The notes beneath the pieces were generated by a model. That model did no database searches. It was not told the DNA's origin and saw nothing but the letters and a program-made list of their open reading frames with translations. A stretch of 64,000 nt of DNA from Paraburkholderia caribensis. GTDB lineage: Bacteria; Pseudomonadota; Gammaproteobacteria; Burkholderiales; Burkholderiaceae. A program made the position numbers and the translations under genes. Positions 36,330 through 44,705 of this stretch are shown here, piece by piece; the stretch's first letter is position 1; every line of letters starts with the position of its first letter. The stretch is taken from positions 124,001 through 188,000 of the forward strand of contig NZ_CP026103.1 in the NCBI RefSeq assembly GCF_002902945.1. The letters are read 5' to 3'.

Positions 36330-36773
36330 ATGCCGTCTCACAAGGACTCTTACGACTTTCACGACCAGGTAGGCCATCTGTTGCGCCGTGCCTATCAGCG
36401 TCACGTGTCGATCTTTCAGGAAGCCATTCCCGATTCCGATCTCACGGCTGCGCAATTCGTCACGCTTTGCGCGGTGAAGGAGACGCAGGGCTGCTCGCTC
36501 AACGACATCGTCAAGGCGACCGCAATCGATCAGGCGACCATTCGCGGCGTGGTCGAGCGCCTGAAGGCACGCGCCCTGATCGAAGTCCTGCCCGACCCGA
36601 ACGACGGCCGCAAGCTGCTCGTGCGCACGACTCCCGCCGGCCTCGCGTTGATCGAGCGAACGGTGCCGTTCGCTAAACAGGTGACCGAGCGCACCTACGG
36701 CACGCTCAACGCGGGCGAACGCGTGGCCCTGCTGTTCCTGCTGCGCAAGATGATGGAATCGGACGGCGAGTGA
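36330..36773 (+). CDS. nicR: MarR-family regulator, likely NicR
   Basis: A 147-residue MarR protein starting MPSHKDSYDFHDQVGHLLRR; a 98-codon upstream extension of the frame has no protein character. The winged helix covers residues 50-115 (AAQFVTLCAVKETQGCSLN, AIDQATIRGVVERLKARALI, PNDGRKLLVRTT wing). In Pseudomonas putida NicR is a MarR repressor of nic genes lifted by 6-hydroxynicotinate. Position between the carrier and the catabolic operons, plus the recurrent palindrome, support the same role here. Its end is 15 bp from the convergent molybdenum-subunit gene. Confidence 0.85.
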   Translation: MPSHKDSYDFHDQVGHLLRRAYQRHVSIFQEAIPDSDLTAAQFVTLCAVKETQGCSLNDIVKATAIDQATIRGVVERLKARALIEVLPDPNDGRKLLVRTTPAGLALIERTVPFAKQVTERTYGTLNAGERVALLFLLRKMMESDGE

Positions 36774-36788
36774 ATGGCTGGCGTGGCG

Positions 36789-39116
36789 TCAAACCTGCGG
36801 CGCGCGCTGTGCGTCGAGCAGCACGCCCGCCTCGCGTAATCCGGCGCGGATCGTGTCGGGCGTAAAGGGCGCCGCGCAGAAACGCACGCCCGTCGCATCG
36901 TAAATCGCGTTGGCGAGCGCGGCCGGTCCCGGCACGGATGCCGATTCGCCCGCGCCTAGCGGCGGCTCGCCCTGGCGCGGCATCAGCACGACATCGATTG
37001 CGGGCAACTCCGGAAAAGTCAGGATCGGGTAACTGCCCCATTCGCGGCTGGCGACCTTTCCCTGCGCGAAACGCACGCGCTCCTTCAGCGAGCGGCTCAG
37101 CACCTGCACCACGTTGCCATGTATCTGATGGCGCACGCCGTCGGGGTTGATCATCGTGCCCGTGTCCTGGCCGATGGTGATGCGCTCGACGCGGATTTCC
37201 CCCGTCACCCGGTCGACGACGAGTTCGGCCACCCACGCGGCCCAGGCAGCCCCGAAGCCCGGAAAGCGGCTATGCACATAGCGGGCGTACGCGATGCCTC
37301 TTCCACGCACGAAGCGTTCTCCGCCTTGCACTGGCGTATTGCGAGGCGCGCGTGTTTTCCAGCCCGCGCGCTTCGCAACGGTTTCGAGCAGTTCGGCAGC
37401 GCGTGAATCGTCGAGATGGCGCAAGCGGAATTCGAGCGCGTCCACGCCTGTCAGCGCAGCCAGCTCGTCGGCGAATGAATCGTGCGCGAACGAATTCGGC
37501 AGCGCCGACACGCCGCGCAGCCACGCGGATCGCACGATGGGCGCCAGATCCTCGCAGACGAAGCGGCGATTCGGGCTCACATACGGCGAGACGGCCGTGC
37601 GATCGCCCATCTCGAAGATGCGCGGCTCGCTGGCGACGACGCGTGTCAGTAGCGACGCGAGCATGGGCGCATCGTTCGACGGATAACGCGTGACGAAGTC
37701 GTAGCCCGTCATGCGGCCATCGCGCGTCACGCTGCCCGTCACGTTCACGACTTGCCCCGTGCCCTTCGGCTCCCACGCATGCTCGTCGGCACGCGAAAGC
37801 TGCACGCGTACCGGCTGTCCCACTGCACGCGATAGCAGCAGCGCGTCGCCGCACACGTCGTCGGCGCAATTGCGCCCATAACAGCCGGCAGCTTCCATCC
37901 GCACGACATCGATGTCGGCTTCGTCGCGGCCCACGAGCGTCGCGAGGTCGTAGCGCAGCGAGACGGGGTTCTGCGTGCCGGACCAGACTGTGATGCGGCC
38001 CGAACCCGGCTCGCGATAATCCGCAAGCGCGCATGACGGCCCGATCGAGCCATGCATCTGATACGGCCATACGTAGGTGCGCGAAAGGGTCAGCGTGCCG
38101 GGCGCGCGTCGCGCGGCTTCGACGTCGCCTTCTTCGAGCAGCGGGCGGCGCGTGGCGGGTGCAGAGGCAATCGCGGCAGCGGGATCGTCGAGCGAAGGCA
38201 GATCGGGCAGGGGCTTCCATGTCACGCGCAGATCGCGCGCGGCGCGGATTGCCTGTTCCTCGCGCTCGCAAACCACGCCGACGAAATCGCCCAGCACGAC
38301 GACGGCACGCAAGCCCGCCACGTGCGCAACCGATTCGCGGTCCACGCTATCGAGCAGGCCGCCGACGAACGCGCCGCTATCGAGGCCCGCATACGGCGGC
38401 CGCACCACGCGTCCATGCAGCATGCCCGGCACGCGCATATCGTGTACGAACGTGAGCATGCCCGTCGCCTTGGCGGGTATGTCCACCCGCGGCGCAGACT
38501 GGCCGATCACGCGATACGCCGACGGCGCTTTCACGCGTGCCTTCAGGTCGAGATCGAGCGCGATGCGTTTGCCCGCAACGAGCGCGGCGAAGCTCACGCG
38601 GCGCGCGTCGGGCGTGGCGGCGACAAAGACGTCGGCGTTGTCGGTGGCGAGCGCTTCGATCTGCGTGCCGAAGTGCTCCGCCGCGAGTTGCAGCAATGCG
38701 TGTCGTGCCTGCGCGGCGGCGCAACGCAAGGGCGCCGCGGAAATCTGGATCGACGCGCTCGCAATGGTCGGCCCCTGGTTCGGCGTGACGGCCGTATGTC
38801 CGAGCTGCATGTCCACGCGCGCGGCGGGCACGTCCAGTTCTTCCGCGACGATCTGCGCAAGCGCCGTGCGGATACCCGTGCCGAGATCGACATGACCGTT
38901 GAAGGCGAGAATGCGGCCGTCGTCGAGTATCGCGACGAACACCTCCGCCGCCTCGGGCACGAACGACGAGAGGCTGCCGGGCTGGCCGGGCGCGGGCTTG
39001 ACGGGTTGTGCGGGTGGTCGCGCGACAGTGAGACAGCCTTCGCGCGCAAGCAGTTCGGAGCGGTTCACGGCAGAGAGTTCCAGTGAGGACGGTGTGTCCG
39101 TCCCGATCGCATTCAC
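36789..39116 (-). CDS. nicB: Molybdopterin-binding subunit of nicotinate dehydrogenase (catalytic part of NicB)
   Basis: A 775-residue xanthine-dehydrogenase-type large subunit that hydroxylates nicotinate to 6-hydroxynicotinate. It has the molybdopterin-cytosine-dinucleotide domains in order: GHVDLGTGIRTALAQIVAEEL, HGRVVRPPYAG, YQMHGSIGPSCALADY, CYGRNCADDVCGDALLL, IGQDTGTMINPDGVRHQI, and the active-site Glu in GAGESASVPGPAALANAIYD. There is no cytochrome c domain, whereas P. putida NicB is one protein with three C-terminal haem motifs. Here those haems are on the plus-strand gene at 44706. It is the last gene of the minus-strand nic operon, 52 bp after nicF. Confidence 0.9.
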   Translation of the reverse strand: MNAIGTDTPSSLELSAVNRSELLAREGCLTVARPPAQPVKPAPGQPGSLSSFVPEAAEVFVAILDDGRILAFNGHVDLGTGIRTALAQIVAEELDVPAARVDMQLGHTAVTPNQGPTIASASIQISAAPLRCAAAQARHALLQLAAEHFGTQIEALATDNADVFVAATPDARRVSFAALVAGKRIALDLDLKARVKAPSAYRVIGQSAPRVDIPAKATGMLTFVHDMRVPGMLHGRVVRPPYAGLDSGAFVGGLLDSVDRESVAHVAGLRAVVVLGDFVGVVCEREEQAIRAARDLRVTWKPLPDLPSLDDPAAAIASAPATRRPLLEEGDVEAARRAPGTLTLSRTYVWPYQMHGSIGPSCALADYREPGSGRITVWSGTQNPVSLRYDLATLVGRDEADIDVVRMEAAGCYGRNCADDVCGDALLLSRAVGQPVRVQLSRADEHAWEPKGTGQVVNVTGSVTRDGRMTGYDFVTRYPSNDAPMLASLLTRVVASEPRIFEMGDRTAVSPYVSPNRRFVCEDLAPIVRSAWLRGVSALPNSFAHDSFADELAALTGVDALEFRLRHLDDSRAAELLETVAKRAGWKTRAPRNTPVQGGERFVRGRGIAYARYVHSRFPGFGAAWAAWVAELVVDRVTGEIRVERITIGQDTGTMINPDGVRHQIHGNVVQVLSRSLKERVRFAQGKVASREWGSYPILTFPELPAIDVVLMPRQGEPPLGAGESASVPGPAALANAIYDATGVRFCAAPFTPDTIRAGLREAGVLLDAQRAPQV

Positions 39117-39168
39117 GCCAGATAGCCAAACTAAGCGGACAAATTGACAGCGTCAACCGCGTGCCGTG

Positions 39169-39861
39169 TCAGCGCCGCTGTGCGGTTTCGATCTCGGCGA
39201 TAGCCTGCGCGAGCGGCATCACGGCCGCGTACTTCTGCTGCATGTCGAACAGGTTCGCATTGTGCGGCTCGATCGCGCGGTCGCCGACGCAATCGGACAG
39301 CACCAGCGGCCGGAAGCCATGCGACATCGCATCGACCACGCTCGCGCGCACGCAGCCGCTGGTGACGGAGCCCGCGACCAGCAGCGTCTGCACTGCGCGC
39401 TGCGTCAGCCACGGTGCGAGCTGCGTGCCGAAGAACGCTGACGGAACCGTCTTGCGCACCACGAGTTCGCCGTGCACCGGGGTCAGTTCTGGCACGATCG
39501 CGCTGTTCGGATGGTCTTCCGTAAGCGTGGCCATGCCGGGCACTTTCAACGAGAACACGTTGTCGTCGCTGCCGTCGTCCGCGTAGACGATGCGGCTGTG
39601 CGCAACGGGCCAGCCGTTGCGGCGCGCAAGCGCGAGCACATCCCGCGTGCGTGCGATAGCGGCCTTGATGTTGCCGCCGCCGAAGGTATCGGGGTCTGCG
39701 AAGCCGACTACGAAGTCGATGATCAAAAGGCCGATATTGCCGTGCACGGGCAACGGCGTGCCGAAGCCCTGTTGCCGGTAGACATTGGCTTCGGCGTGTT
39801 GCGTGAGATCAGTCATGGTGAGTGTCCGGTGTCCGGGGGTTGCGTGCTCTGATGCGCTCAT
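39169..39861 (-). CDS. nicF: Maleamate amidohydrolase (isochorismatase family), NicF
   Basis: A 230-residue cysteine hydrolase that releases ammonia from maleamate to give maleate. The triad is visible: Asp in LLIIDFVVGF, Lys in ELVVRKTVPSAFFGT, and Cys in VTSGCVRASVVDAM, with the cis-peptide loop before it. The ATG at 39861 overlaps the nicX stop (ATGA), arguing for coupled translation; an ATG at 39816 (MTDLTQHAE) is an alternative start. It lies between nicX and the molybdenum subunit, matching the penultimate pathway step. Confidence 0.9.
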   Translation of the reverse strand: MSASEHATPGHRTLTMTDLTQHAEANVYRQQGFGTPLPVHGNIGLLIIDFVVGFADPDTFGGGNIKAAIARTRDVLALARRNGWPVAHSRIVYADDGSDDNVFSLKVPGMATLTEDHPNSAIVPELTPVHGELVVRKTVPSAFFGTQLAPWLTQRAVQTLLVAGSVTSGCVRASVVDAMSHGFRPLVLSDCVGDRAIEPHNANLFDMQQKYAAVMPLAQAIAEIETAQRR

Positions 39862-40889
39862 TCGACCACGCGGCCGTCGCGCACGACGACTTCATCGTCG
39901 AGCTTCACGGTGCAAGCGCGCAGCGGAATGTCGATATGACACGTCGTGGTGCGGCTGCCGCCGCCTTCGTTATTCGGTCCGAGCGAAAACAGGAAGTTGC
40001 CCTCGAACGCGCGCGCGTCCATGCCGATGGTCGCCTCGCGGTCGTAGAGGCCGAGCGTCGACCAGCGGGCGCGCGGCTGCAAACCCCAGCCGATGTGCGA
40101 GATCGCGTAGCCTTCCGGATCGTCGAAGGTTTCCATGTAGTCGCGCAGCAAGGCCGCATCGACGCCGCCTTCGATCTTCGTCGCATAGCCGCCTTCCACT
40201 GTCAGCACGATGGGCTCGTTCACGTAGCGCTTTTGCGGCAGCAGGATGTCGCCGCGATCGATCACGATCGTGCCGTGCGCGGAGCGATCGTTCGGGAACG
40301 TCAGCGCGAAGCCGCTCGGCCAGTGGTCCCAGCGGCCCGGCTCGTCGACGAAGCCGTATTCGGCGATCGGTCCGAACTCGCCCATCGGACAGACGAGTGC
40401 GGTGCCCGCCGGCGACGAAACACGCATCTCGCGCGCGGCGCCGATCTTCCTGGTCGCGGCGAGCACGCGCTCGCGGTCCGCGACGGTCGGCACGAGGCGC
40501 GCGAGCACTTCGGGCGGCTCGACCGCGAGCAGGATTTTCGTGCCCGACTTCAGGATGTCGTGCTGCTCGGGCGAGAACAGCAGCGTCATCAGGTCCAACA
40601 CCAGATCGCTTTCCTTGAGCGCCGCGATGGCCGCGCGGTTGCCCGTGAGCGGCGTGGTGCCGAGATACGCGAGCGAATCACGGCTGAAGGCCTTGTCGCC
40701 GTTCACGGGCGGCAGGTCGAGCCGGTTGACGATCGCCCCCATCGACTGCGTGGCGATCAACGCGCACGCGAGTGTCTGCGGATGCGTGGCGGCGCTCGTC
40801 AGGATCGTGACCGTCTGCCCCGCTTCGAGACGCGAGAGCGTGAGCACTTCCTTCCACGCTTCGATCAGTTGGTAGTCGCTGATGGACAT
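39858..40889 (-). CDS. nicX: 2,5-dihydroxypyridine 5,6-dioxygenase, NicX
   Basis: A 343-residue Fe(II) extradiol-type dioxygenase that opens 2,5-dihydroxypyridine to N-formylmaleamate. It shows the aminopeptidase-like (M29) fold of NicX rather than a cupin or vicinal chelate fold. The probable iron ligands are His in AISHIGWGLQP and His/Asp in TTTCHIDIPLRA, as in the characterised Pseudomonas enzyme. Length is normal. It overlaps nicF by four bases and lies 22 bp after nicD in the same operon. Confidence 0.92.
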   Translation of the reverse strand: MSISDYQLIEAWKEVLTLSRLEAGQTVTILTSAATHPQTLACALIATQSMGAIVNRLDLPPVNGDKAFSRDSLAYLGTTPLTGNRAAIAALKESDLVLDLMTLLFSPEQHDILKSGTKILLAVEPPEVLARLVPTVADRERVLAATRKIGAAREMRVSSPAGTALVCPMGEFGPIAEYGFVDEPGRWDHWPSGFALTFPNDRSAHGTIVIDRGDILLPQKRYVNEPIVLTVEGGYATKIEGGVDAALLRDYMETFDDPEGYAISHIGWGLQPRARWSTLGLYDREATIGMDARAFEGNFLFSLGPNNEGGGSRTTTCHIDIPLRACTVKLDDEVVVRDGRVVE

Positions 40890-40911
40890 CGTGTGTTCTC
40901 CAATGGATGCG

Positions 40912-41757
40912 TCAGATCGAGGCGGCCTTTTGCGTGAGCGGCGCGCCGAGGAAGGTGCCGAACGCGTCGTAAAAACCCGCTGCGTTGTCCCACGGAATCA
41001 TGTGACCGGCATCGGGCACGCGAACGTGCTGCATCGTGGGCGTTGCGCGCTGCAGTTCGGCGACGTCTTCGTCGCGCACCACGTCGCCGCGTTCAGCCGT
41101 GACGAGCAGCGAGGGCACGTTCAGTCGCGCGGCGTCGGCGTGGAAATCGTCGGTATGAAAGCCTTCATACGACGCGAGCACGGCGCGCTCGTCGCAGGTG
41201 TGCAGCCACTCGGCGCGCAGGCGCAGTTCTTCGTTGGTCCACGTGGGGCAGAATGCGCGCATGCCTTCGGCGTCCGTGCCTTTGCGCGCGAGCGCCATCG
41301 AATCGACATACCAGGGCAGCTTGCCCGGATACGCGCGGCGGCCCGGCCCGGAAACGGGCGGATCGACCAGCACCACGCGTTCCAGTCCGCGCGGCGCAAG
41401 CAATGCGGCGCGTGCGGCGATGCGCGCGCCCATCGAATGTCCGACGAGCGCGAAACGTTCCAGACCCAGCGCGGCCGCCAGCGCGGCGACGTCCCCGGCC
41501 TGCGCGTCGAGGCTGTAGTCGAGCGTGTCCGATGCTTCCGACAGGCCGCGTCCACGCACGTCGATCACGTAGGTATCGAAGCTCGCGCCGAACACTTCGC
41601 CGACGAAGCCCCACGTCACGGCAGGACTCGTGATGCCCGGAATCACGATGACGGCAGCGCGCGCGCCACGCTCGCCGCCTGTGCCGCCGTAGCGCAGATA
41701 GTGCTGGCGGATGCCATTGGCGGCGATGTTCGCGCCGTAGAGGAAAGTGCTGGACAT
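40912..41757 (-). CDS. nicD: N-formylmaleamate deformylase (alpha/beta hydrolase), NicD
   Basis: A 281-residue alpha/beta hydrolase starting MSSTFLYGANIAANG. It removes formate from N-formylmaleamate. The nucleophile elbow is GHSMG (Ser108), the oxyanion region IPGITSPAVTWG, and the catalytic His is in VPDAGHMIPWDN. An upstream extension of 19 codons is less likely because the conserved region starts here. It lies between nicE and nicX, 46 bp and 22 bp apart, in pathway order. Confidence 0.9.
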   Translation of the reverse strand: MSSTFLYGANIAANGIRQHYLRYGGTGGERGARAAVIVIPGITSPAVTWGFVGEVFGASFDTYVIDVRGRGLSEASDTLDYSLDAQAGDVAALAAALGLERFALVGHSMGARIAARAALLAPRGLERVVLVDPPVSGPGRRAYPGKLPWYVDSMALARKGTDAEGMRAFCPTWTNEELRLRAEWLHTCDERAVLASYEGFHTDDFHADAARLNVPSLLVTAERGDVVRDEDVAELQRATPTMQHVRVPDAGHMIPWDNAAGFYDAFGTFLGAPLTQKAASI

Positions 41758-41803
41758 TTGACGCTCCGGTGAATGGGATTGGCACGACCCGATAAGCGGG
41801 GAC

Positions 41804-42556
41804 TCAATAAGCACCCGAAAGAAGCGCGCCCGCGCCGGGGACGATCGGTTCGAGATCCAGTTCGCGCAGCATCGCGTAAGTCGTGGCGATGGCGGCTGTG
41901 ATCACCGGCTTGCCCGTCATCGCCTCGACCTTCGCGACGGCGGCCAGCGACGGCATCTGCACGCAGGCGGACAGGACGATCGCGTCGGCGTCCGCATAGT
42001 TCAGCGTCTTGACGATCGCAGGTAGGCGCGCGGGATCGTGACGGCCAACTTCGAGGTTGTCGGGAATCTCGAGCGCGCGATAGTCGAGCACTTGGTAACC
42101 TTCGTTGCGGATGTAATCGACCACCAGTTCCGTCAGCGGCTTCATGTACGGCGCGACGACGACGATGCGCTTCGCGCCGATCACCCTGAGCGCATCGACG
42201 AGCGCGCCCGCGCTGGTCAGCACGGGTGCTGCCGCGCCGTTCTCTGCCGTGTGCTTCGTCAGGCGCGCCTGCGACACGCGGTGATAGCCGCGTCCCATCG
42301 CCATGATCGCGACGAGGCACGCATAACCCAGCACGTCGACGCGTGCATCGGAAAGCTCGATCGCGCAACGGTCCGATTCCGCGTCCATCGCGGCAAGCTC
42401 TTCCTTCACGACCTTCTTCATGCGCATGCGGCTCGAATGAAACGTGAAGCGCTCCGGGCGGATCGCTTCGCGCAGACGCAGCATCGCCGGAATTTCCGTT
42501 TCCATCGTGGTGTTCGAGCTCGGCACGATCTGGCCGATCCGATAAGTCTTGCTCAT
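41804..42556 (-). CDS. nicE: Maleate cis-trans isomerase, NicE
   Basis: A 250-residue Asp/Glu racemase-superfamily enzyme that converts maleate to fumarate, the last step before the citric acid cycle. Starts MSKTYRIGQIVPSSNTTMET, the standard family opening. The two catalytic cysteines are present: Cys80 in LGYACLVAIM and Cys198 in VLSACVQMPSL. It is the first gene of the minus-strand nic operon; its promoter faces nicC across a 316-bp gap with two candidate operators. Confidence 0.93.
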   Translation of the reverse strand: MSKTYRIGQIVPSSNTTMETEIPAMLRLREAIRPERFTFHSSRMRMKKVVKEELAAMDAESDRCAIELSDARVDVLGYACLVAIMAMGRGYHRVSQARLTKHTAENGAAAPVLTSAGALVDALRVIGAKRIVVVAPYMKPLTELVVDYIRNEGYQVLDYRALEIPDNLEVGRHDPARLPAIVKTLNYADADAIVLSACVQMPSLAAVAKVEAMTGKPVITAAIATTYAMLRELDLEPIVPGAGALLSGAY

Positions 42557-42630
42557 GACGCGCACTCCATTCCAGTTGGGCGGCGACGAGGCCCGCGTTG
42601 CGGGTGTCGTCGGAGATTTGCGCAAAGTCT

Positions 42631-42642
42631 AGCGTGTACATT
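42631..42642. promoter_or_regulatory. Candidate NicR operator at the nicE promoter
   Basis: AGCGTGTACATT, 75 bp upstream of the nicE start, is close to the AGCGTATACGCT palindrome by the carrier gene and is nearly the mirror image of the site at 42762. Confidence 0.5.
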
Positions 42643-42761
42643 TTAAATGCACAACGGGGAGAAATAATTTCATCCAGCGTCATGCATCATATATAGGTGA
42701 AAGTGCGCGGAATGACGTAGGTGGTTAACCGGAAAACATTGTGCTTGCCGATTTATTTTCT

Positions 42762-42773
42762 AATGTGTACGCT
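42762..42773. promoter_or_regulatory. Candidate NicR operator at the nicC promoter
   Basis: AATGTGTACGCT, 100 bp upstream of nicC; its reverse complement AGCGTACACATT differs from the nicE-side site by two bases. The divergent pair would allow one MarR repressor to control both operons. Confidence 0.5.
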
Positions 42774-42872
42774 ACATTCAAATCGAATCGCATTCGACTC
42801 AACCTGGCCCGTCGGCGCACAGCACAGCACGGCACTCCGCAGCGCGGCGCGGGCGCACCACCTGGAGAACCC

Positions 42873-44036
42873 ATGAGCAAACCCCGTATCGCCATCATTG
42901 GCGCCGGCCTCGGCGGCGTCGCAGCCGCCGCCCTGCTGCAGCGCGCCGGCCACGACGTGCGTCTCTACGAGCAGGCGCCCGCGTTCTCGCGCCTTGGCGC
43001 GGGCATTCACCTTGGCCCGAACGTGATGAAGATCATGCGGCGCATCGGCTGCGAGGACGCGCTGAACGTCATGGGTTCGCATCCCGACTACTGGTACAGC
43101 CGCGACTGGAAGACGGCCGAGGCAATTGCGCAGATTCCGCTCGGCGACTACGCGTTGAAGACGTACGGGGCGAGCTATCTCACCGTGCATCGCGGCGACT
43201 TTCATGCGCTGATGACGGAAGCTGTGACGCCTGGCACGATCAGCTTCGGCAAGTGCCTGCAATCGGTCGAAGACACGGGCAGCGATGTGCGCCTCACGTT
43301 TGCCGACGGCAGTGTGGAAGTGGCGGACCTCGTGATCGGCGCGGATGGTGTGAACTCGAAGATCCGCGAGCATCTGCTCGGCGCGGAGCCGCCGCGCTAT
43401 ACGGGCTATGTCGCGCATCGCGCGGTGTTTCCGGCGTCGCTGCTCGGCAACCGTCCTTACGACATGTGCGTCAAGTGGTGGTCGGAAGACCGTCACATGA
43501 TGGTCTACTACGTGACCGAGAAGCGCGACGAGTATTACTACGTGACGGGCGTGCCGCAAGCGGAGTGGCCCACGGGCGTCTCGATGATGGATAGCAGCCG
43601 CGACGAAATGCGCGAGGCGTTCGAAGGTTTTCATGCCGATGTGCAGAATCTGATCGACGTGTCGCCGTCCATCACCAAGTGGCCGCTGCTCGAACGCGAT
43701 CCCCTGCCGTTGTGGAGCCGCGGCCGCCTCGTGCTGCTCGGCGATGCCTGTCATCCGATGAAGCCGCACATGGCGCAAGGCGCGGCGATGGCGATCGAAG
43801 ACGCGGCGATGCTGGCGCGCTGCCTCGACGAAACGGGCGCAACCGACTACGCGGGCGCGTTCGCGCTCTACGAGGCCAATCGCGCGGCGCGAGCGTCGAA
43901 GGTGCAACTGGTGTCGCACAACAACACCTGGCTGCGCACGAACGAAGACCCGGCATGGGTGTTCGCGTACGACGTCTTCGACGTGCCGCTCGTGTCGCCG
44001 CAAGTGGCGGGCGCGAAAGAGCCAGCCACCGCGTAA
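42873..44036 (+). CDS. nicC: 6-hydroxynicotinate 3-monooxygenase, NicC
   Basis: A 387-residue single-component FAD monooxygenase that decarboxylatively hydroxylates 6-hydroxynicotinate to 2,5-dihydroxypyridine. It starts MSKPRIAIIGAGLGGVAAAALL, with the GxGxxG FAD fold, then DLVIGADGVNSKIREHLLG (DG motif) and GDACHPMKPHMAQGAAMAIEDA (GD motif). GGAG lies seven to eight bases upstream of the ATG. The in-frame extension upstream has no protein character. It heads the plus-strand nic operon, divergent from nicE. Confidence 0.93.
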   Translation: MSKPRIAIIGAGLGGVAAAALLQRAGHDVRLYEQAPAFSRLGAGIHLGPNVMKIMRRIGCEDALNVMGSHPDYWYSRDWKTAEAIAQIPLGDYALKTYGASYLTVHRGDFHALMTEAVTPGTISFGKCLQSVEDTGSDVRLTFADGSVEVADLVIGADGVNSKIREHLLGAEPPRYTGYVAHRAVFPASLLGNRPYDMCVKWWSEDRHMMVYYVTEKRDEYYYVTGVPQAEWPTGVSMMDSSRDEMREAFEGFHADVQNLIDVSPSITKWPLLERDPLPLWSRGRLVLLGDACHPMKPHMAQGAAMAIEDAAMLARCLDETGATDYAGAFALYEANRAARASKVQLVSHNNTWLRTNEDPAWVFAYDVFDVPLVSPQVAGAKEPATA

Positions 44037-44194
44037 CGCCGCAGCGGGCGGAATTTCGGCGGGTTATAAGGTACGGTGCGGCGTGTCGCCTGCGCGTCAT
44101 CGCGCAATGCACGCTGACCGGGCTGCGGACGGCTGCAAGGCGGGTTGCAACAGCGGCGTCGCGCAGCTCCGGCACATCCTTAACGAGTCAGTTC

Positions 44195-44698
44195 ATGTTG
44201 CAATCCGCTTCCCACGCGCAGCCGCTCACGCTGAAGGTGAACGGCGAGACGCGCACCATCGAAGGCGCGACGCCCGATACGCCGCTCCTCTACATCCTGC
44301 GCAACGACTGCGAGCTGAACGGCCCGAAGTACGGCTGCGGTCTTGGTCAGTGCGGCGCGTGCACGGTGCTCGTCGATGGTCAGGCCGCGCGCTCGTGTGT
44401 CGTGCCCGTCGCAGCGGCGCACGCGCGCGAAGTGACGACGCTCGAAGGGCTCGGTACGCCCGACGCGCTGCACCCTGTGCAACGCGCGTTCATCGACGAG
44501 CAGGCGGCGCAATGCGGATACTGTCTGAACGGCATGATCATGAGCGCGGCGGCGCTGCTTGCAGGCAATCCGTCGCCGGACGACGACGCGATTCGCGACG
44601 CACTGCGCTTTAACCTGTGCCGTTGCGGCACGCATCTCGAGATCGTGCGGGCCGTGAAGCGTGCGGCGTTGTATCTGCAGCAGCAACATGGGCAATGA
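44195..44698 (+). CDS. nicA: Nicotinate dehydrogenase small subunit, [2Fe-2S], NicA
   Basis: A 167-residue iron-sulphur subunit of the molybdenum hydroxylase. The N-terminal plant-ferredoxin cluster is CGLGQCGACTVLVDG followed by a Cys about a dozen residues later. The C-terminal four-helix cluster is CGYCLNGM and NLCRCGTH. It transfers electrons from the molybdenum centre to the cytochrome subunit. The ATG at 44195 begins MLQSASHAQPLTLKVNGE. It starts 158 bp after nicC and ends just before the cytochrome gene, but its molybdenum partner is encoded 5 kb away on the other strand. Confidence 0.93.
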   Translation: MLQSASHAQPLTLKVNGETRTIEGATPDTPLLYILRNDCELNGPKYGCGLGQCGACTVLVDGQAARSCVVPVAAAHAREVTTLEGLGTPDALHPVQRAFIDEQAAQCGYCLNGMIMSAAALLAGNPSPDDDAIRDALRFNLCRCGTHLEIVRAVKRAALYLQQQHGQ

Positions 44699-44705
44699 GG
44701 CCGCG

